Shown: one piece after another, positions 34,435-47,661 of the stretch
How the letters are laid out: each line of letters opens with the position of its first letter
Position numbering within the stretch: position 1 is the first letter of the stretch
NCBI RefSeq assembly: GCF_000003855.2
Contig: NW_003101677.1
Location: 1,843,506-1,907,505 of the forward strand
Length of the DNA stretch: 64,000 nt
Origin: Blastomyces gilchristii SLH14081
Taxonomy: Eukaryota; Ascomycota; Eurotiomycetes; Onygenales; Ajellomycetaceae
Direction: 5' to 3'
Notes under the pieces: model-generated
Seen by the model: only the letters and a program-made list of their open reading frames with translations
Databases searched by the model: none
Told to the model about the DNA's origin: nothing
Position numbers and translations under genes: made by a program

Positions 34435-37205
34435 GAAAGGAGGGATTTATCGAGAAAGTGATTTTCGGAAAGACAGAAGAAAGAGATACAACATTGTTTT
34501 GATATGTTAACTTGTGATGTATATGAACTTTTAGACTCATTGTGGTTGAATCTCAGTTGTCAACTTGTCATTAGGATATCTTTGATTTCCCAGACGTATC
34601 AATGGCTGTTGAGTGTATGTTGAATTGTAATTTGTCTTCTACTATTACTGTCAATTCATCAGACACATCAATGTCTATTATATTAGCCTCTAGCAATCCC
34701 GCAACTATGAAGATGATGAGAGTAACCTCAGTTTTAACTTATATTATGCTGTGACATCATCAATGACAGCTACAGTGATTGTGTGATATAGTAAATATTA
34801 ACTTAAGAGAAGATATACTGGCACTGATTTACAAATGAAATAAGATGATATCTGAAGTGTGAGTTCTGTGCCGAGAACAGTAGAAATATATACTCTTGGT
34901 CTTAGTTCCACCTCTACGCCCTCAAGTCCAAGGACCTGCTTCTCACACGCTGTCGCAACCACGATTGCATCTACAGATGTCATCCCGATGGTTCTCACAT
35001 GCCATCTGTGCTGCCGTTAACCACATCTCTTTCTTGGTAGGTAGGTACATTACATAGACAAGGGTATATTCTCCCCCCCCCCCCCCCTTCACACAACTTC
35101 ACCTTCATGTTTTCCTGCACCACACACCACCCCCACTGCAGTCTCGATGTCTTCCCGTTAGTTATCCCCCCACTCTTCTTCCCGCAAACCTCAACGCTCA
35201 TAGCCACAGCACACACTGCCGCTTCCCAGCCCTGGTCGGAGCGGATTGTGTAGAGGAGTGAGATCACCAATTGGAAGTGTCTCCGTATCTGGGAAGGCAG
35301 GCTTCACAGGGGAAGCACCTGTCTACATTGCGCTGACGCGGGGAAAGTTGCTTGCAATGCTGAAGAATGTTGGGGGCCCCCTCGGGGGGGCGGGGGGGGG
35401 AGGCGCTGTGAAGCGGTTTTTCACACAAGGACAATCTGCAAAAAAACGTGAGTAAGGAATTTACGCAGAATCTGGCGTTGAAAGCGAGGTCATGGCGACA
35501 GGACTGGAGAAGGGCGGAAGTTAGTCTATTTTATGAAAGTAAATAATAAGAACATGGGATAGCTTCGGCCGGTGTCTTTAACCCTTTAAGTTACCCCTAT
35601 TTCCCGCACACATGCCCGTTCGCGCCTACTAAGCGCGTTTACGCCAACTACATTCTACACCTCTTTGTGTATTTTACGCACTCCTCACTCCTCCTCCACC
35701 ACCTCTGAGGCGACAAACCCCATGCTATATTTTATTTAAGTATCTTAAGATGAGTGGCGGACTGCATACCCAAACCATGTGGACTCATATTTGGACTCAT
35801 ACAATTCAGCCCATTGATATATAGACCTCACGTAATAACATTCAAGCCACACTGCTATTAACTCAGAACCTTCCACAAGTGATTAAATATACATGCTAGG
35901 CTCCCTTGGCCGGGTGCATGAACCTAGAGGCAACGATGCAATCGCGCATGGTCTAGTTGCAACGAGTCCGAGCAACCGCGGGCTTTATGGGGGTTGGGAG
36001 TTTAGTCTGCATGGGTGAGATTTTGTACGCCGTAGCAGGGTCACGGAACCCATGTAGGACAAACAGGGTCCAGGTTGGCAGTTGAACCGCGGTTGACAAG
36101 GAAGCACGGGGAGGGGGAAAAAAAAGAAGTCAGCGAGTCCGAAGCCTGATGCTGGCCTGGGGCGCTTAGTCTAAAAGCAAAACATGTCTGCGCTTTGGAG
36201 CAAGGCAGGAGAAATCAACCAGTGTTGTATAACTTTGTGCACTGCCTGTCCTGAGCTTCTGAGAGAAGTGCCAATCTCATATATAGGCATACACTGGCTT
36301 GTCTGCTAGCATAAAGGGTCTCGAATATCTCTCCATTGGTCTTTTATAACTACATCAATTTTTCTCTCTATATTGTCTCGGCCTGATATTTCGGTGGGGA
36401 TCGGTTGTATAGTACCTAGTGCGCCAAGGGCCAACTGTTTCTGCCCTGGGGATTAACCTGAAGGACTTATGTTTTGCCGAGAAGCCCGTTCCCTTATGGT
36501 GTAACTAGTTATGTTGTACAAATTTGGTCTAGCTCCATGCGACGGACGCTCCGCCACTCCTATGAGGATCGGGGCCGTGACTCTTGTACAACCGACGCTG
36601 TCCATATGCTTGCCCATCCCCGTTGGCTGTGCTCCTTCACAATGCTACCCTGTTGCGCAAGGTGATCTCACTCCTGCTGCCCATGTCTACCATCAGCTTC
36701 GGGTACGGGAAGTCAACCAGAGGGCACCAGAGTAAGTGGCTGCGGATCTGGAAGGCCTGGAAGGCCTGTGAGCGCAACCTGTAGCGCATTCTGTGTCTAG
36801 TCTAGAAGGATTTTCGGGATGGTGCGGACCCCTTTCCTCTACGAGGAATACCTCTATCTTCCTTAGGATAGGACTACCTATAAGCCGAATCACGGCATTT
36901 GTTGCTTCCATATTTTGAGTGGTAGATAGTGTGTCGCATCCAAGCGCTAGGGTGTTTCCAGTCATGTTTTCTGAAGACAACAGCAGGGTGATTTTCCGTC
37001 TTCTTGACTTGCGCAGCACCGCTACGACTTTCGCTTTGGACCCAAATTTGATCGCGTTCGGCGTACCACAGACTGGCGCGGGCTGGCGGTAAAACTGTTG
37101 TTATAAGGCAGGCTGAGGCCCTCCCTGGCAGATGCTTGCGCGCTGCTGCAGAGGGATAACGACCACACACACTTGGCGCTACTGTGCGATTCTCAACACA
37201 CGACT
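34435..37205. other. Intergenic, no gene recognised
   Basis: About 2.8 kb between the convergent GH55-S8 gene and P450 gene 1. It holds a C15 tract at 35073-35087 and a G-rich stretch at about 35383-35401. A minus-strand frame at 36874-37170 begins MCGRY like SRAP/HMCES proteins but does not continue as that family. Confidence 0.55.
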
Positions 37206-39218
37206 TTAAGCCGTAAATGCAGGTTCAATTTTTAATTCCAACCCGTTTGCAGGTTTAAATAACAACCCAATCTTCTGCAACACCACTGGCTTCGAGACAT
37301 GGCAGAACCTCCACCGCGCCACGAGCTTCATAACCAGGACTTTGACCTCAAGCAATGCGAACGATTTTCCCAGACAAGCTCGCGCACCGGTATTGAATGC
37401 CTGGAATGCGTATCCATCACGAGCTGAAGGAGGCAATGCTTTCCAACGATCAGGATCAAATTTCTCTGGATCTCGGCCCCAGATAGTACAGTTAGACTGA
37501 GGCATAACTGGGAACATGAGGACGGTTGTGCCAGATGGAATAAGTTGGCCACATATTGAAATGTCATGTATGGCTTCACGCATGGTGCATGTGGCTAAAA
37601 TTGAATACACTATCAGCGTTCTTCTCGACATGTTATCATATACAGTTAGTGAGAAATATATCTTACAGGGAGGATAACAGCGAAGAACTTCCTTGACAAA
37701 GTGATCCAAAAACTCCATATTGCATATGTCAGAATACTTGAGACCATTAGGTTTCCCATAGTTCAATGCATTGATTTCGCTTCGCAGGCAATCCTGTACA
37801 TCCTGATGGCTTGCGAGTGCATGAAATGCCCACATCAGGGTGGTTCCGACGGTCTCCAGTCCTGTTTTAACCCGGTTAGTTATCCGGTCCAAAGCCAAAC
37901 CCAAGGCGTGGAAGGCTCACCAGCAGCTAAGAAAGTTCGAAGCTACATTACATTACTCAGTTAGCAGGCCAAAAATCTCCCATATCCAAGCCTGGACTCA
38001 GAATTCATCGATCAGAAGTTGGGCTTACATGGTCCACAATTTCATCTTCAGCGCATTCACCACACCTCTTCAATTGCTCTTGAATTATGAGTGCCAATAG
38101 GTCCTTGTTCGATGGTCGCGATCCTTCACTCTGTAAACTTCGTATTTCATGAACTTGTTGCTGTACATGTTTCTTCAATATTTGCTTTATCTTAGTATTT
38201 GCATTAACGTATTCTCGATTCGTTCTCATTGGTAAAAGTCGTCGTATCGGTACCCAAGCATTGAGAACGAGCATAACACGGGACATCGTAGTAGAACTGA
38301 ATATGGTGTGGTAACATGGCCCCAGTTCACTGGCAAAGGGATGGCCGTCGAGCTCGAGTCCAAGAATTGCTTGGCCGATTATATCAAGAGCCGTCTTTGA
38401 TATCAAGGAGGAAACTGCCCCGAAAAACTTTAGCATCGTCCACTGTAACTTACAGGCACCAATCCTTACTTTCAATGGTCCCTGTTTCGCTATTCTCAAA
38501 CTCTGCCCCGAGGGAAGAAGAAAGCTCATCAGCTTTCAGTTCGAAGACTGGTAGCAAGTGTCTGACATTGCTGTTTAAAAAGGGCCCTTGTAATTGTCAG
38601 CCACAAACCCAACTCTAATGGAAAGAATAGGCGAAGGGTCCGGCTCGGGTAGAGGCTCGAAATACCGGCAAGTAACTTCTTTTGCTTTCTGTGGACCTCT
38701 CCTTCGGCAAAAAAGAGACCACCTCCAACCATATCCCCTACCAAACGCTTTAGGAATCTTGGTTTGGCGAAGGCGTATGCATGGGTAAATGTTACTTCAC
38801 GGAACGCCCTTGGACTGTTAACAAGAACCAGTTCCTGGTTCCCTGGCGCAACATATCGTATTAGATCCGCATCCGGAAATTTCCTCATCCATGTCAAGGC
38901 GATGGAAGTCGGGCTAGAGGCCTTGATTTGACTGTAAGTTTGGCCAATAAGGAATTGTGCATACTGCGAAAGGAGTCAGTTCTTATATCCATGGAGATCT
39001 TTGATAGAATGGTCAACACAAACACTTGGGCCAGGGAGAGAGCGTAGTGGCGACGCCATCGGTGGATATATCCAAATCCAATAGATCTTTAAGATAACAT
39101 ATTGAATAATGAAAAGGGGCCAAAAGACCTCACGGCAGAACGATATGGTACCTTGATTAAAAAGATGGAAAGTATAGGTTTCCACAATAGATAGAGACGC
39201 GACTTTGAGGATGTCCAT
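37206..39218 (-). CDS. Cytochrome P450 (gene 1), 533 aa
   Basis: Seven exons (39024-39218, 38666-38963, 38470-38586, 38029-38414, 37921-37942, 37667-37861, 37206-37594) join in frame to 533 residues. The N-terminal membrane anchor (FWPLFIIQYVILKIYWIWIY) is followed by the proline hinge LPGPS. The helix C block is EGEVHRKQKKLLAGPF and the I-helix oxygen motif is AAGLET. The ExxR motif is EVLRCYPP, the PERF-like motif FDPDRW, and the heme-binding loop FNTGARACLG with Cys478 as iron ligand. A 22-nt exon codes the heart of the I-helix. It is a microsomal class II monooxygenase needing P450 reductase; the substrate is unknown. The gene is intact by these motifs and lies on the same strand as P450 gene 2, 2.4 kb away. 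An alternative Met at 39254 adds 12 residues. Confidence 0.9.
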
Positions 39219-41647
39219 ATGCACGGTAGTTTCGCAAGATGGAATCAATGTCAATGGATTCTGAGTAGCCCCGCCCTTAATAAAAGGAGTATGAAAATGA
39301 CTCTCCAGAAACGATACAACAAAGATGCGAAAGGTGCGAATCTCTGTGCTTTAGTAGTCTTACATTAATTCCACGCCTTCCGGACCTTGGCTGCCCTCGG
39401 CGCTCTCGGAGGCGGGATTAATTGATGCGTCTGGGTATCATAAATAATCGCAACACCCCACGGGCCAAGCCTTCTGCAACACAAACGCAGCGTATTAAAA
39501 AAGGCTTGGACGTTTGGAGTGCCCGAACTGAAGGGGGAGAAGGTCCCGCAGGCAAGCAGGTGGGTGGGGTATTGCTATAGTGATATTTAGTATTACCCAC
39601 ACACCACAGGCGCAGAAATAGGTGAATATATCCGCATATATCTTAGAAACATGACAGAAACAAGGTAGAAACAAGACAGAAATCAAGAGGGAAACATCGT
39701 CATGATCGCCAGATAGCGTGTAAACGAACATCTCAAGAAAAGTTCCCTGAATAGGAACGAATCAAATCAAACAGCTAACGTATAATCCACGGGACCCGGT
39801 ATGTATATGGGTATTAGAGTTGTGTCTCTAGTATAGATCGGGCTTCATTTCCGGTCCAAGGATGGTCTAAATATATTAATTTAGGCTTGAGGTGACATCC
39901 CTGAACGATTTTTTTAACTGAGGGGACTTCCAAGGCCAACAAGACTGCAGCCAGCCGACCTCAGCATCGACGCTGGAGTGGCGAAAGATTGATGATGTCG
40001 CTGTACACCCGTATGAGGGTGATCACGTTAGAAGGGTGAATCAATTGCATCGACGGGCCATACACACAAAATGATGCTAAATAAATCGTTGATATAGGGT
40101 TGACATTTGCGGATCCTTGCAGGTGAAACCATAATAATAGTTACCGAAACATTGAAACCCGAGTACTAAAAGCTCGGATTTGGTGTCCCCATTCAGCATG
40201 GTGTTCTAGGATTACTTCCACGCATTGTTTTGCCCACTCTCGAGTCTCGAAGTCCCGCCCGCGTGGGCGTAGTTCCCAGCCAAATCAATGGCCGTAGTCC
40301 ACCGTAGTCCACCGGCGATTTTCAGTCTCCCAAGAACATCTATGGGTCCCAATGCCTCCTCCATGTGGAGGGTGAAGAAGGGGTATTTCTAGATGCTTTT
40401 GCGTATTGCCATGTCACCCGCCGTTAGCAAAGAATGCCACCCTAAGCAGTAACTGTGTTCCCAGAAAGATCGACATAATAGATAAACAGCTCTCTCAAAT
40501 TTCGTTGTCTTCGTGTCGTGCAATTTTGGCCATGTTGTGAGAATGAATGTCCACCTCGAAGAGTCGGACAAAAATGTTGGTTAGTTGCTCCGACTAGTTA
40601 CTACAGTCACGTGTCTCACATTCTACTCAAGTATCTAGAGAATCTCACAGATCATAATACATACATACAATGTTGATTCTTCTACAAAAGATAATGGTGA
40701 AGGCAGATTTATAAGCTGGACTACTCAATTTGACGGCACTAACTTTTTGAAGAAGATGCACTGCACAACGTTGGAATGTTCTATCAGCTCTTGGCATCTG
40801 AAAACAATTCATCATCTTTGACCGCAGTTTCTATTTATATATAAATCTGATGATATCATGTATTATCTACCTTTTTATTCGGGTTATTTTGAGGTATGCT
40901 GTATGAGAAATAGAGCTGAGAATATTAAGATTCAGAGTGAGATGTGTCATGTCACACAATGTACGGAGTAATGAGCTGAGCATCATCCTTAAACTATATA
41001 TAGAATTCAGGTGCTGATAATAACTAGTAACTAGTAGCTATTACTGTTGTTTGATCAAGCGATTAGAGATCTGCACTCAAGGGTTTGAGACACTGCATAT
41101 AGACTCATAAATTAAGAATAGCAGTCATCAAAGTATATATTAAAATATATTATTAAATTAGAAAATCAGTGTAAGTTCGTCCAGCAGCAGATACATAGAG
41201 AGATAAATAATATATATGTTCAAATGATGTGTGCACGCGTTGTTTTTTTTTATATGCCAAGAACTGACACTAAATCCAGACCAAATTGCCGCTGGCTATT
41301 TTTGGCTACAACTACATATTAAAATATAGACAGGCTGGGTTAGATATGTTGAATGTAGCTGGAGGTTACTTTTATCAGCTGTATGGTATAGTTAACCCTG
41401 CAGGAATCATTATATATCTTCGAGGATTCAGCCGATTGGAAGGGATTATTAAGGCATGAAAATGGATGATGAATTAGTTATCATGTTTGAAAAGTGAGAT
41501 AAGAGTTTCTCTCCCTCTTTAACTCGAATACACAATAAATAATACTAAGAAACAGAAGTAGTAAAGGATTCAACTCGCACTCTCGCTGCTCTGCTATCAC
41601 ATGACACTGAACCAACCCCCTTTACCCCTTCGAACATCTTCACATTA
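39219..41647. other. Intergenic between two P450 genes, AT-rich right part
   Basis: About 2.4 kb. From about 40.6 to 41.57 kb the sequence is strongly AT-rich with many short TATA/AATA runs, the look of a repeat-induced-point-mutation or relic island. No open frame shows a domain. Confidence 0.55.
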
Positions 41648-43655
41648 TTACTGATTCGCCGTGAGAGAGCCACGGAATCTATGATCAAGGTACTTCTTCA
41701 AAACACATACCCGTAAACCAGCAGATTTCGTGTTCTTCGGCCTTGGAACGAACAGGTCATGGCCAATCTCAATATCGTCGCTAGACGTATCTCGAAGCTC
41801 AAGCTCGAACTTTCTGAAAATGGTAGCAGTGGTAATAAGAAGGATCGTCTGCGCTAGTCTATACATATAAATAGAATAGTTATAAATATAATGAGCAAAT
41901 GTCAGATTGGTTGAGTTTTCTGGTTAAATGAGCCTCAAGCAGAAAAAAATCCGATTCTAGGAGATATTTAATAAACTAACCGTTGCCCAACACATCGCCG
42001 AGACCCTTTCCCAAAGGAAACCAGATACCTCTCAAGTCGCTTTCGTTCGTCCAGATCCAGCCAGCGCTCTGGTACAAACTTGTGTGAGTCCGGGAAGATG
42101 GTTTCGTTGTGGTGCATAAGGACCGATGTCATTCCAACGGGAGTCTGTCCATTGAGAGATAGATTAATGAGTAGAGGTCCGTTCTATCAATGTTGGAATG
42201 ATAAAATTATAATCCGATGGCTCTCGTACTTACCCCTGGAGGAATACAGTAATCCCTGTAGTGAATTGCTTGGTCAGGCGATTTCCGTTGCAACCTTGTG
42301 CTCACTCCGTACGATAGCCTATGAACTATCTTAGCACGGCCTTTGTGTCATTGTGCTGCACGTGTCAATCATTACCTCAGCCCCTCGAGAATGACCGAGG
42401 TCTAATGGCAATAAGTTAGCTGATATTTTATCATTCTGATCTCTGTAGAGATTACCCAGGGAGACGAACCAGGTATGGAAGCTGTTCCAGTTTCTGGGCT
42501 GGCTGCTTAGAGCTCCAGTCGCCTTCGAAGGTAGAAAGCTCATCGCGAAGTCGCTGGATTTTGTCTGGATTGTCTAGAAGGTAGTAAGTTATGACCGTTA
42601 ACGCGTTTGAGGTTGTTTCAATTCCCGCTGCTGTTGTTGATCGGACTTCTTGAAGAATTCGTTCAGGGGCTTTCTCTTCGACTGGCAATCTAGAGTCGAG
42701 GATTTGATCGATCAACGAGTATCCTTTCGATGCTTTCGATGTCGTGCATGTGGGTTGCCTGTCGTTCTCTCCGTCTCTGTCCATTTGTATCTGTTTAATC
42801 CTCCGACGAAATCCTTCTTCCAGCTCAAAGAACAAGCCTAGGCCAGGTTTCATGGAGATTGCCAAGGTTCGAGGGAAATATTTTAGGATCTTCAGCACCC
42901 AGATTACCTGCCTAGATACCATCACCATTTCTGATAAGGACACCAACGCCCGCCTCCAGTGTGGAAGCCACCCAGGTGCGTCAAGCCATTGCTGGCGTTC
43001 ATCCAGCACGTATGAAACAATGAGGTCAGTCGCCAAACATGTGTACCCAAGCGACAGTGGTACCGTCTTGCCTGTGATCCGGAATTGTTCCAGGTGTCCA
43101 CAAAGCTTGTTGACAAGGTGATGAACCAGGCCTTCGTGTTGGGCCACCCTTCTTTTGCAGAAGAATGGGTTCAATGCACCTCTACGGTGACGATGTTGGT
43201 GGTGACTCTCCGTTCCAAATGCGGATAACGGAAATCCGAATGGTTCTAGATAGTACTGGTACTTATCTCGAGGAGAGCTATACGAGTATAATACGTGGTA
43301 ATAATCAGGATCATCGATATGCAATTCGTATGGGCTGATCCGGATGATTGACCCTGTGGGAATCTACGAGTTAGGGCTTCCTTTTCGGCCTCTAAATGAC
43401 ATAGCAAACGACGACATACTGACCATATTGTTGATGCAGTTCCTTTATTTTGAAGGTGTATTGGCCTTTGCAAACAGCATCGTAATAATACTCATACCAT
43501 AAAGTCGCGGCTGCTAGCTTCGGCCCTGGGAACTTTGCCAGTGGAGAAATATATAATCGATATATCACACCGCCGACAACGTAGAGTATGAAAAGGGACC
43601 ATGCTGCAACGAGAAACCCAGTAGTAACGGCCAAACGATACACCTTGATCAACAT
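41648..43655 (-). CDS. Cytochrome P450 (gene 2), trichodiene-oxygenase-like, 533 aa
   Basis: Six exons (43424-43655, 42470-43353, 42376-42401, 42234-42318, 41981-42144, 41648-41858) join in frame to 533 residues with Met at 43655; Met at 43712 would add 19. A membrane anchor ([20 protein letters not shown]) precedes the hinge [14 protein letters not shown]. Then come [13 protein letters not shown] and the block [12 protein letters not shown], which resemble fungal trichodiene-oxygenase/CYP58-type enzymes. The I-helix motif is AAGIETT. ExxR is EGLR, split by the 57-bp intron after a 26-nt exon. The PERF-type motif is FVPERW and the heme loop [10 protein letters not shown] with Cys460. It is a microsomal monooxygenase of probable secondary metabolism. 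No terpene synthase, PKS or NRPS is in the window, so the substrate is open. Confidence 0.9.
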
Positions 43656-45694
43656 CGTCGTCGTTAACCTGTACTGACACCCACTCTCATGGCATTGAAA
43701 AATGCCGTCCATATCAAGGAGAATAATAGTAGCGTCTTAATACAGCGTAGAATCGACTCTGTAAGAAAATATGGGAATGGTTGGATGTATCCTTCAAGCT
43801 GCCATCGAAGGGTTCCTCTGGGTATATCAGGTACTTTTGAATTGCCCATTCCCAGACGCTCAGGGCCACAGGAACATAACAAGTAACCTTGTCGACATCT
43901 TCGTAGCTGCAAAAGTTTTCGTGACTTTTCTGTAGGTTCATCTTTTAACTGGAAAACCGGGCGACGAATGTTCGGTACAGTGCTTCCGACGCGCACAATC
44001 CCTAGAATCAAGGTTTTGTGAGCAGGCTCGTTTTGAACGGAAGCCTTTGGCGGCATTCATGTTTTCTTCCCTCAATTGAGGCTAGAAGAACTTCGAAGAT
44101 GTCGGATTAGCTTCGGGTACTGGTTGTTGCAAGCGCTAGAGAATGCCGCTTGATCGTGATGACGCTGCCAGACTTCTCGAGTCTTCAGATCTCTCGTTCC
44201 TTTGCCGCAGATTGCATGCATGTACTGTACAACATGACATCTACACGCTGGTGCAAAGCGCGTTTTCGCCAGCCGCAGCTGAGCAGTTAAAATAAGAAAG
44301 CCCAAGTCTGGTAACTAATAGGGAAGATAGATGCCAGTAACGTTGCAATCAACCTGCTTAAAAGCCGCGGTCAGAAGACCTCTGTGCTCGAACTTCACAT
44401 GTTTGTCCAACGTGCTTTTGCATGTACCCGAGCCTTGCTCTCTCTTCATCCACCGATGAGATAACATATCCGATGCAGAGCATCGATATCGATACTGCCA
44501 TTGCTCTGCATGTACCGGCCATGGTATGGGTATGTGGCCGGACGAGGAGAAGAAGAGAACTGTTGATAACACCTACCTCGATACCGGGCGCGGTGATCGT
44601 ATGAAATATCTACAGATGCATTGAGATGCGGCATTCGTGTCGGCTAGAGGTACAGATCATCGCACCCAAAATGTAACGGTCGTACCATCACTTTTGCATT
44701 TCAACATAGCAGTTGATGCCCGGCTCAGGCAGATTTTCTCGTTCGTCCAACGTGCATTTCGCAGGAGTTCTTTCTGCATCTAAAATATGTGTGCTGAATA
44801 GCTTATCACAAAGCGCCACCTCTTAAATATCAGGGCTGATAGCGTGGCTGGGGATAGGCCTTAGGGCTAAAACGGTGTTACTCGGCCAAACTCCGCAGGT
44901 AGGAAGAAAAACAGAGCATCCGGGACAAGTTTTGGCTGGCTGGTCTGGATTTATAACCCGACGCTGCCGGGTTGGCACTGAAACTGATAACGTAGTAACA
45001 TGTTCAATAATAGAAGTTTGAGGGCGGAAAAGAATATAGACATCAGGGATTCCAAATCAAAAGCTCGAAAACAAAGCCGTGATATCCGATATCTATAGAA
45101 AAACTCTGAATACGCCTCCCGTTAACATCTACGGAGTATAGGGATGAGTGATGGAATGATGGTGCCGAGTCGATATCGATTGTACACACCTACGAGCTAC
45201 TGTACCCATCTAACATGGAGGATGAGGGGAAGAGAGCAAAGAGCCATGTAGGCGCCAGCGCTATACAGGCCTGAGCAGGTGAGGTGAGTTTGCATATTTA
45301 GCCGGGTTGAATGGTTCTAGGCTGGGAAAATCAAAACGGGGTTAATTAAGACCAATCTCCCCGCTTCATGGCCGCGACGCGTGGCATTTGACCTAATGCA
45401 TAACTAGGACGAAATCAAACCTCGAATCAGGGACTCGATGTTGTGTATAGAGTATGAGGTTCTGCAAAGAATGCTAAAATTAAATATATGTCACCATTTT
45501 TGAATTGAATACCTATCTAAATAGACGAGTGGCCGCGCGAGAAGGGGTCTTAATTTCGTCACAGAGAAATCGACCACTTATTAAACTAAAAGTTGAGCTT
45601 GAATTGAACCCACACATACACACACTTGCGCTTATAGATTTTCATCATCTGCTGGAGAAGCAACCACTCAAAACATGTCGATAGCTGAAATATT
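43656..45694. other. Intergenic upstream of P450 gene 2
   Basis: About 2 kb. A 130-codon minus-strand frame at 43664-44056 lies head to tail with P450 gene 2 and has a basic, cysteine-containing sequence, but no recognisable domain and no signal peptide. It is probably chance or leader sequence. Nothing else is supportable. Confidence 0.5.
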
Positions 45695-47661
45695 TTAGAA
45701 CAAAAAGTAACCGATACGTCTCCAAAGAGGGGCGTTGCGCTTCTTCTCCAGCTTGCGGTTGTGCTCTTCCCAGTCGATCTCTCGGCGGCCGGAATCAACA
45801 TCGATTTGGCTAAGCCTGAGCCAGCCCTCGCGTTTCCACACGTAACCACAGATCCAGAAGAACATGACAACGGGGGCAGCAAGGTAAGACTTGAAGAAGG
45901 CCTGAGCGTTCATTTCAGCCACCGCGACGTAGAACTACAATTAAGTACCGTACGTTAGTGAATATTTCTGCTGCGTGTCAACGGTAGATGGAGATTCGAT
46001 ATGGTGTATGGGGAAAAAAGGAACTCGACAAACCTGTGCAGCAAGAACGATAGCGATAAGGAACAGACCCAGCCACGATCCCCAAACACCGAAAGCGGCT
46101 GTGAATGGAAGCTCAGCGACGGTGTGGCCTTGGTAAGCCCATGCCTGTCGGAAGCGAATATGGGCGAAGCAAATCTAACTTCAGTTAGCCAAAAATTACA
46201 TATATAGCTAGGGATTAGAACATGAACTCACGCTTCCCCAAGTGAAGAGGGCGGCAAGACCAGACAGCGCAAGTAGCCAAGCAAAAATTTCCTCTCCAGA
46301 GGCAGACAAGTTGATATAAGCAAACCCGCCAAAAGCGATAATTGTAATCGTTGACACCAAGGGTCTCCCAGCACGATCGACATAGGCAAATATCTTGGGT
46401 GCATAGCCTTGCTCAGCCAGAGCTGTTAGGGTTCGGGAACCCCCGTAGACACTTGAATTTCCAATGGAGAGAACAGAAATCAAGATAACGACGTTCATGA
46501 AATGGTCAAATCCTATGAGACCGGCGTTTTTGGCAACAATAACGAAAGGGGATGCTTTGACATCGATGTAGCCACTTCCGATCAATCGCTCTTCATCATA
46601 GGGGATGAGGAGGCCAACGAAAAACAGAGCAAGGATATAGAACAAGGTAATACGCCAAAACACTTGCTTCACCGCGGAAGGTAGAGACTGGACAGGTGTT
46701 TTGGATTCGGCGGCAGCGAGGCCAACCAGTTCTGTTCCTGAGAAGGCAAACGCTGCGGTGACAAAGACGGAACAGAAGCCTTTAAAGCCATTTCGGAATG
46801 CGCCGGGGTTGTACCAAAGTCTGGCACCCCAATACTGGGAATAAAGGCCGTTTTCGGGCCCACCACCAAGGACACAAATGAGCGCGATGATCATAAAGAT
46901 GACAATAGCTGCGAGTTTCAGGCAACTGCTCCAGAATTCTTCCTCTCCGTAGCCGAGGACGCCGAAGACGTTGATAATAATGATTGCAACCATGAAAATC
47001 GTGATCCAAACTGCGATGTTAATGTCTACACCCCAATATCCGATTGTCATGGCTGCTACAGTGAGTTCAAGCGGTAAAACAATGGCCCATTGGAAAACGT
47101 AATTCCAACCCATGGCGAAGCCCCAGGAGGGATCGATGAACCGTGTTGAATAGGTATAGAAACCACCAGAGATCGGGAACATGATAGCAAGTTCACCAAG
47201 GGCGTAAACGACGTTGAACATCATCTACATGCATGTATAAGTTTTAATATATTAGCGCTTGCTGTTAACGATCAAAGCTGCAGTAAGCCACGTTTCCGCC
47301 ATTAGGAGCATCGATCACGTACCACACCAACAATTCCAAAGTCGATGAGTAGAGTTGCGGGGCCGCCAGTGCTCAGGGAACCGCCAGAGCCCACGAACAA
47401 ACCAGCTCCGATACTGCCACCGATTGCAATCATGTGCAAATGGCGGCTTTTAAGCGTTCGGTTCAACTGGTTGTGCTTGTCCGCAAGTGTTCTCCTCTTG
47501 AACGACTCAGGAGTGCACCCCATACGGGTCCAGAAACCCAACTCATCCCCGCCTTCAGCAGTCCCTACGAGCACAGGGCTGCCACCATCTTCAAAGTAAG
47601 TCGGCAAGGGGGCTACCGGAGCTTCCCCTTTGAAGCCCTTTTCATTCTCGTCTTTTCCCAT
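45695..47661 (-). CDS. Amino-acid permease (AAT/GAP1-like), 570 aa
   Basis: This is a plasma-membrane proton symporter for amino acids. Four exons (47323-47661, 46232-47224, 46034-46174, 45695-45934) join in frame to 570 residues. The first helix has the family signature [40 protein letters not shown] and [20 protein letters not shown] follow, the latter matching general amino-acid permeases. Further helices bring the total to about twelve, with [20 protein letters not shown] and [11 protein letters not shown] later. Both tails are hydrophilic, the C-terminus ending [12 protein letters not shown]. Substrate range cannot be read from sequence. A GATAAG site near 48126 upstream would suit nitrogen control but is one short motif. 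Confidence 0.93.

Noticed and set aside
36874..37170. Minus-strand frame starting MCGRY, the hallmark of SRAP/HMCES proteins
   Set aside because: After the first five residues nothing follows the family (no proline-rich loop, no later catalytic blocks), and no splicing restores them. A chance match is likelier.
43664..44056. 130-codon minus-strand frame directly upstream of P450 gene 2
   Set aside because: No domain. It overlaps the longer alternative start of the P450, so it is more likely leader sequence.
44478..44495. ATCGATATCGAT palindrome, with a similar one near 45174
   Set aside because: Short self-complementary motifs of this length occur by chance; no gene or repeat context supports a function.
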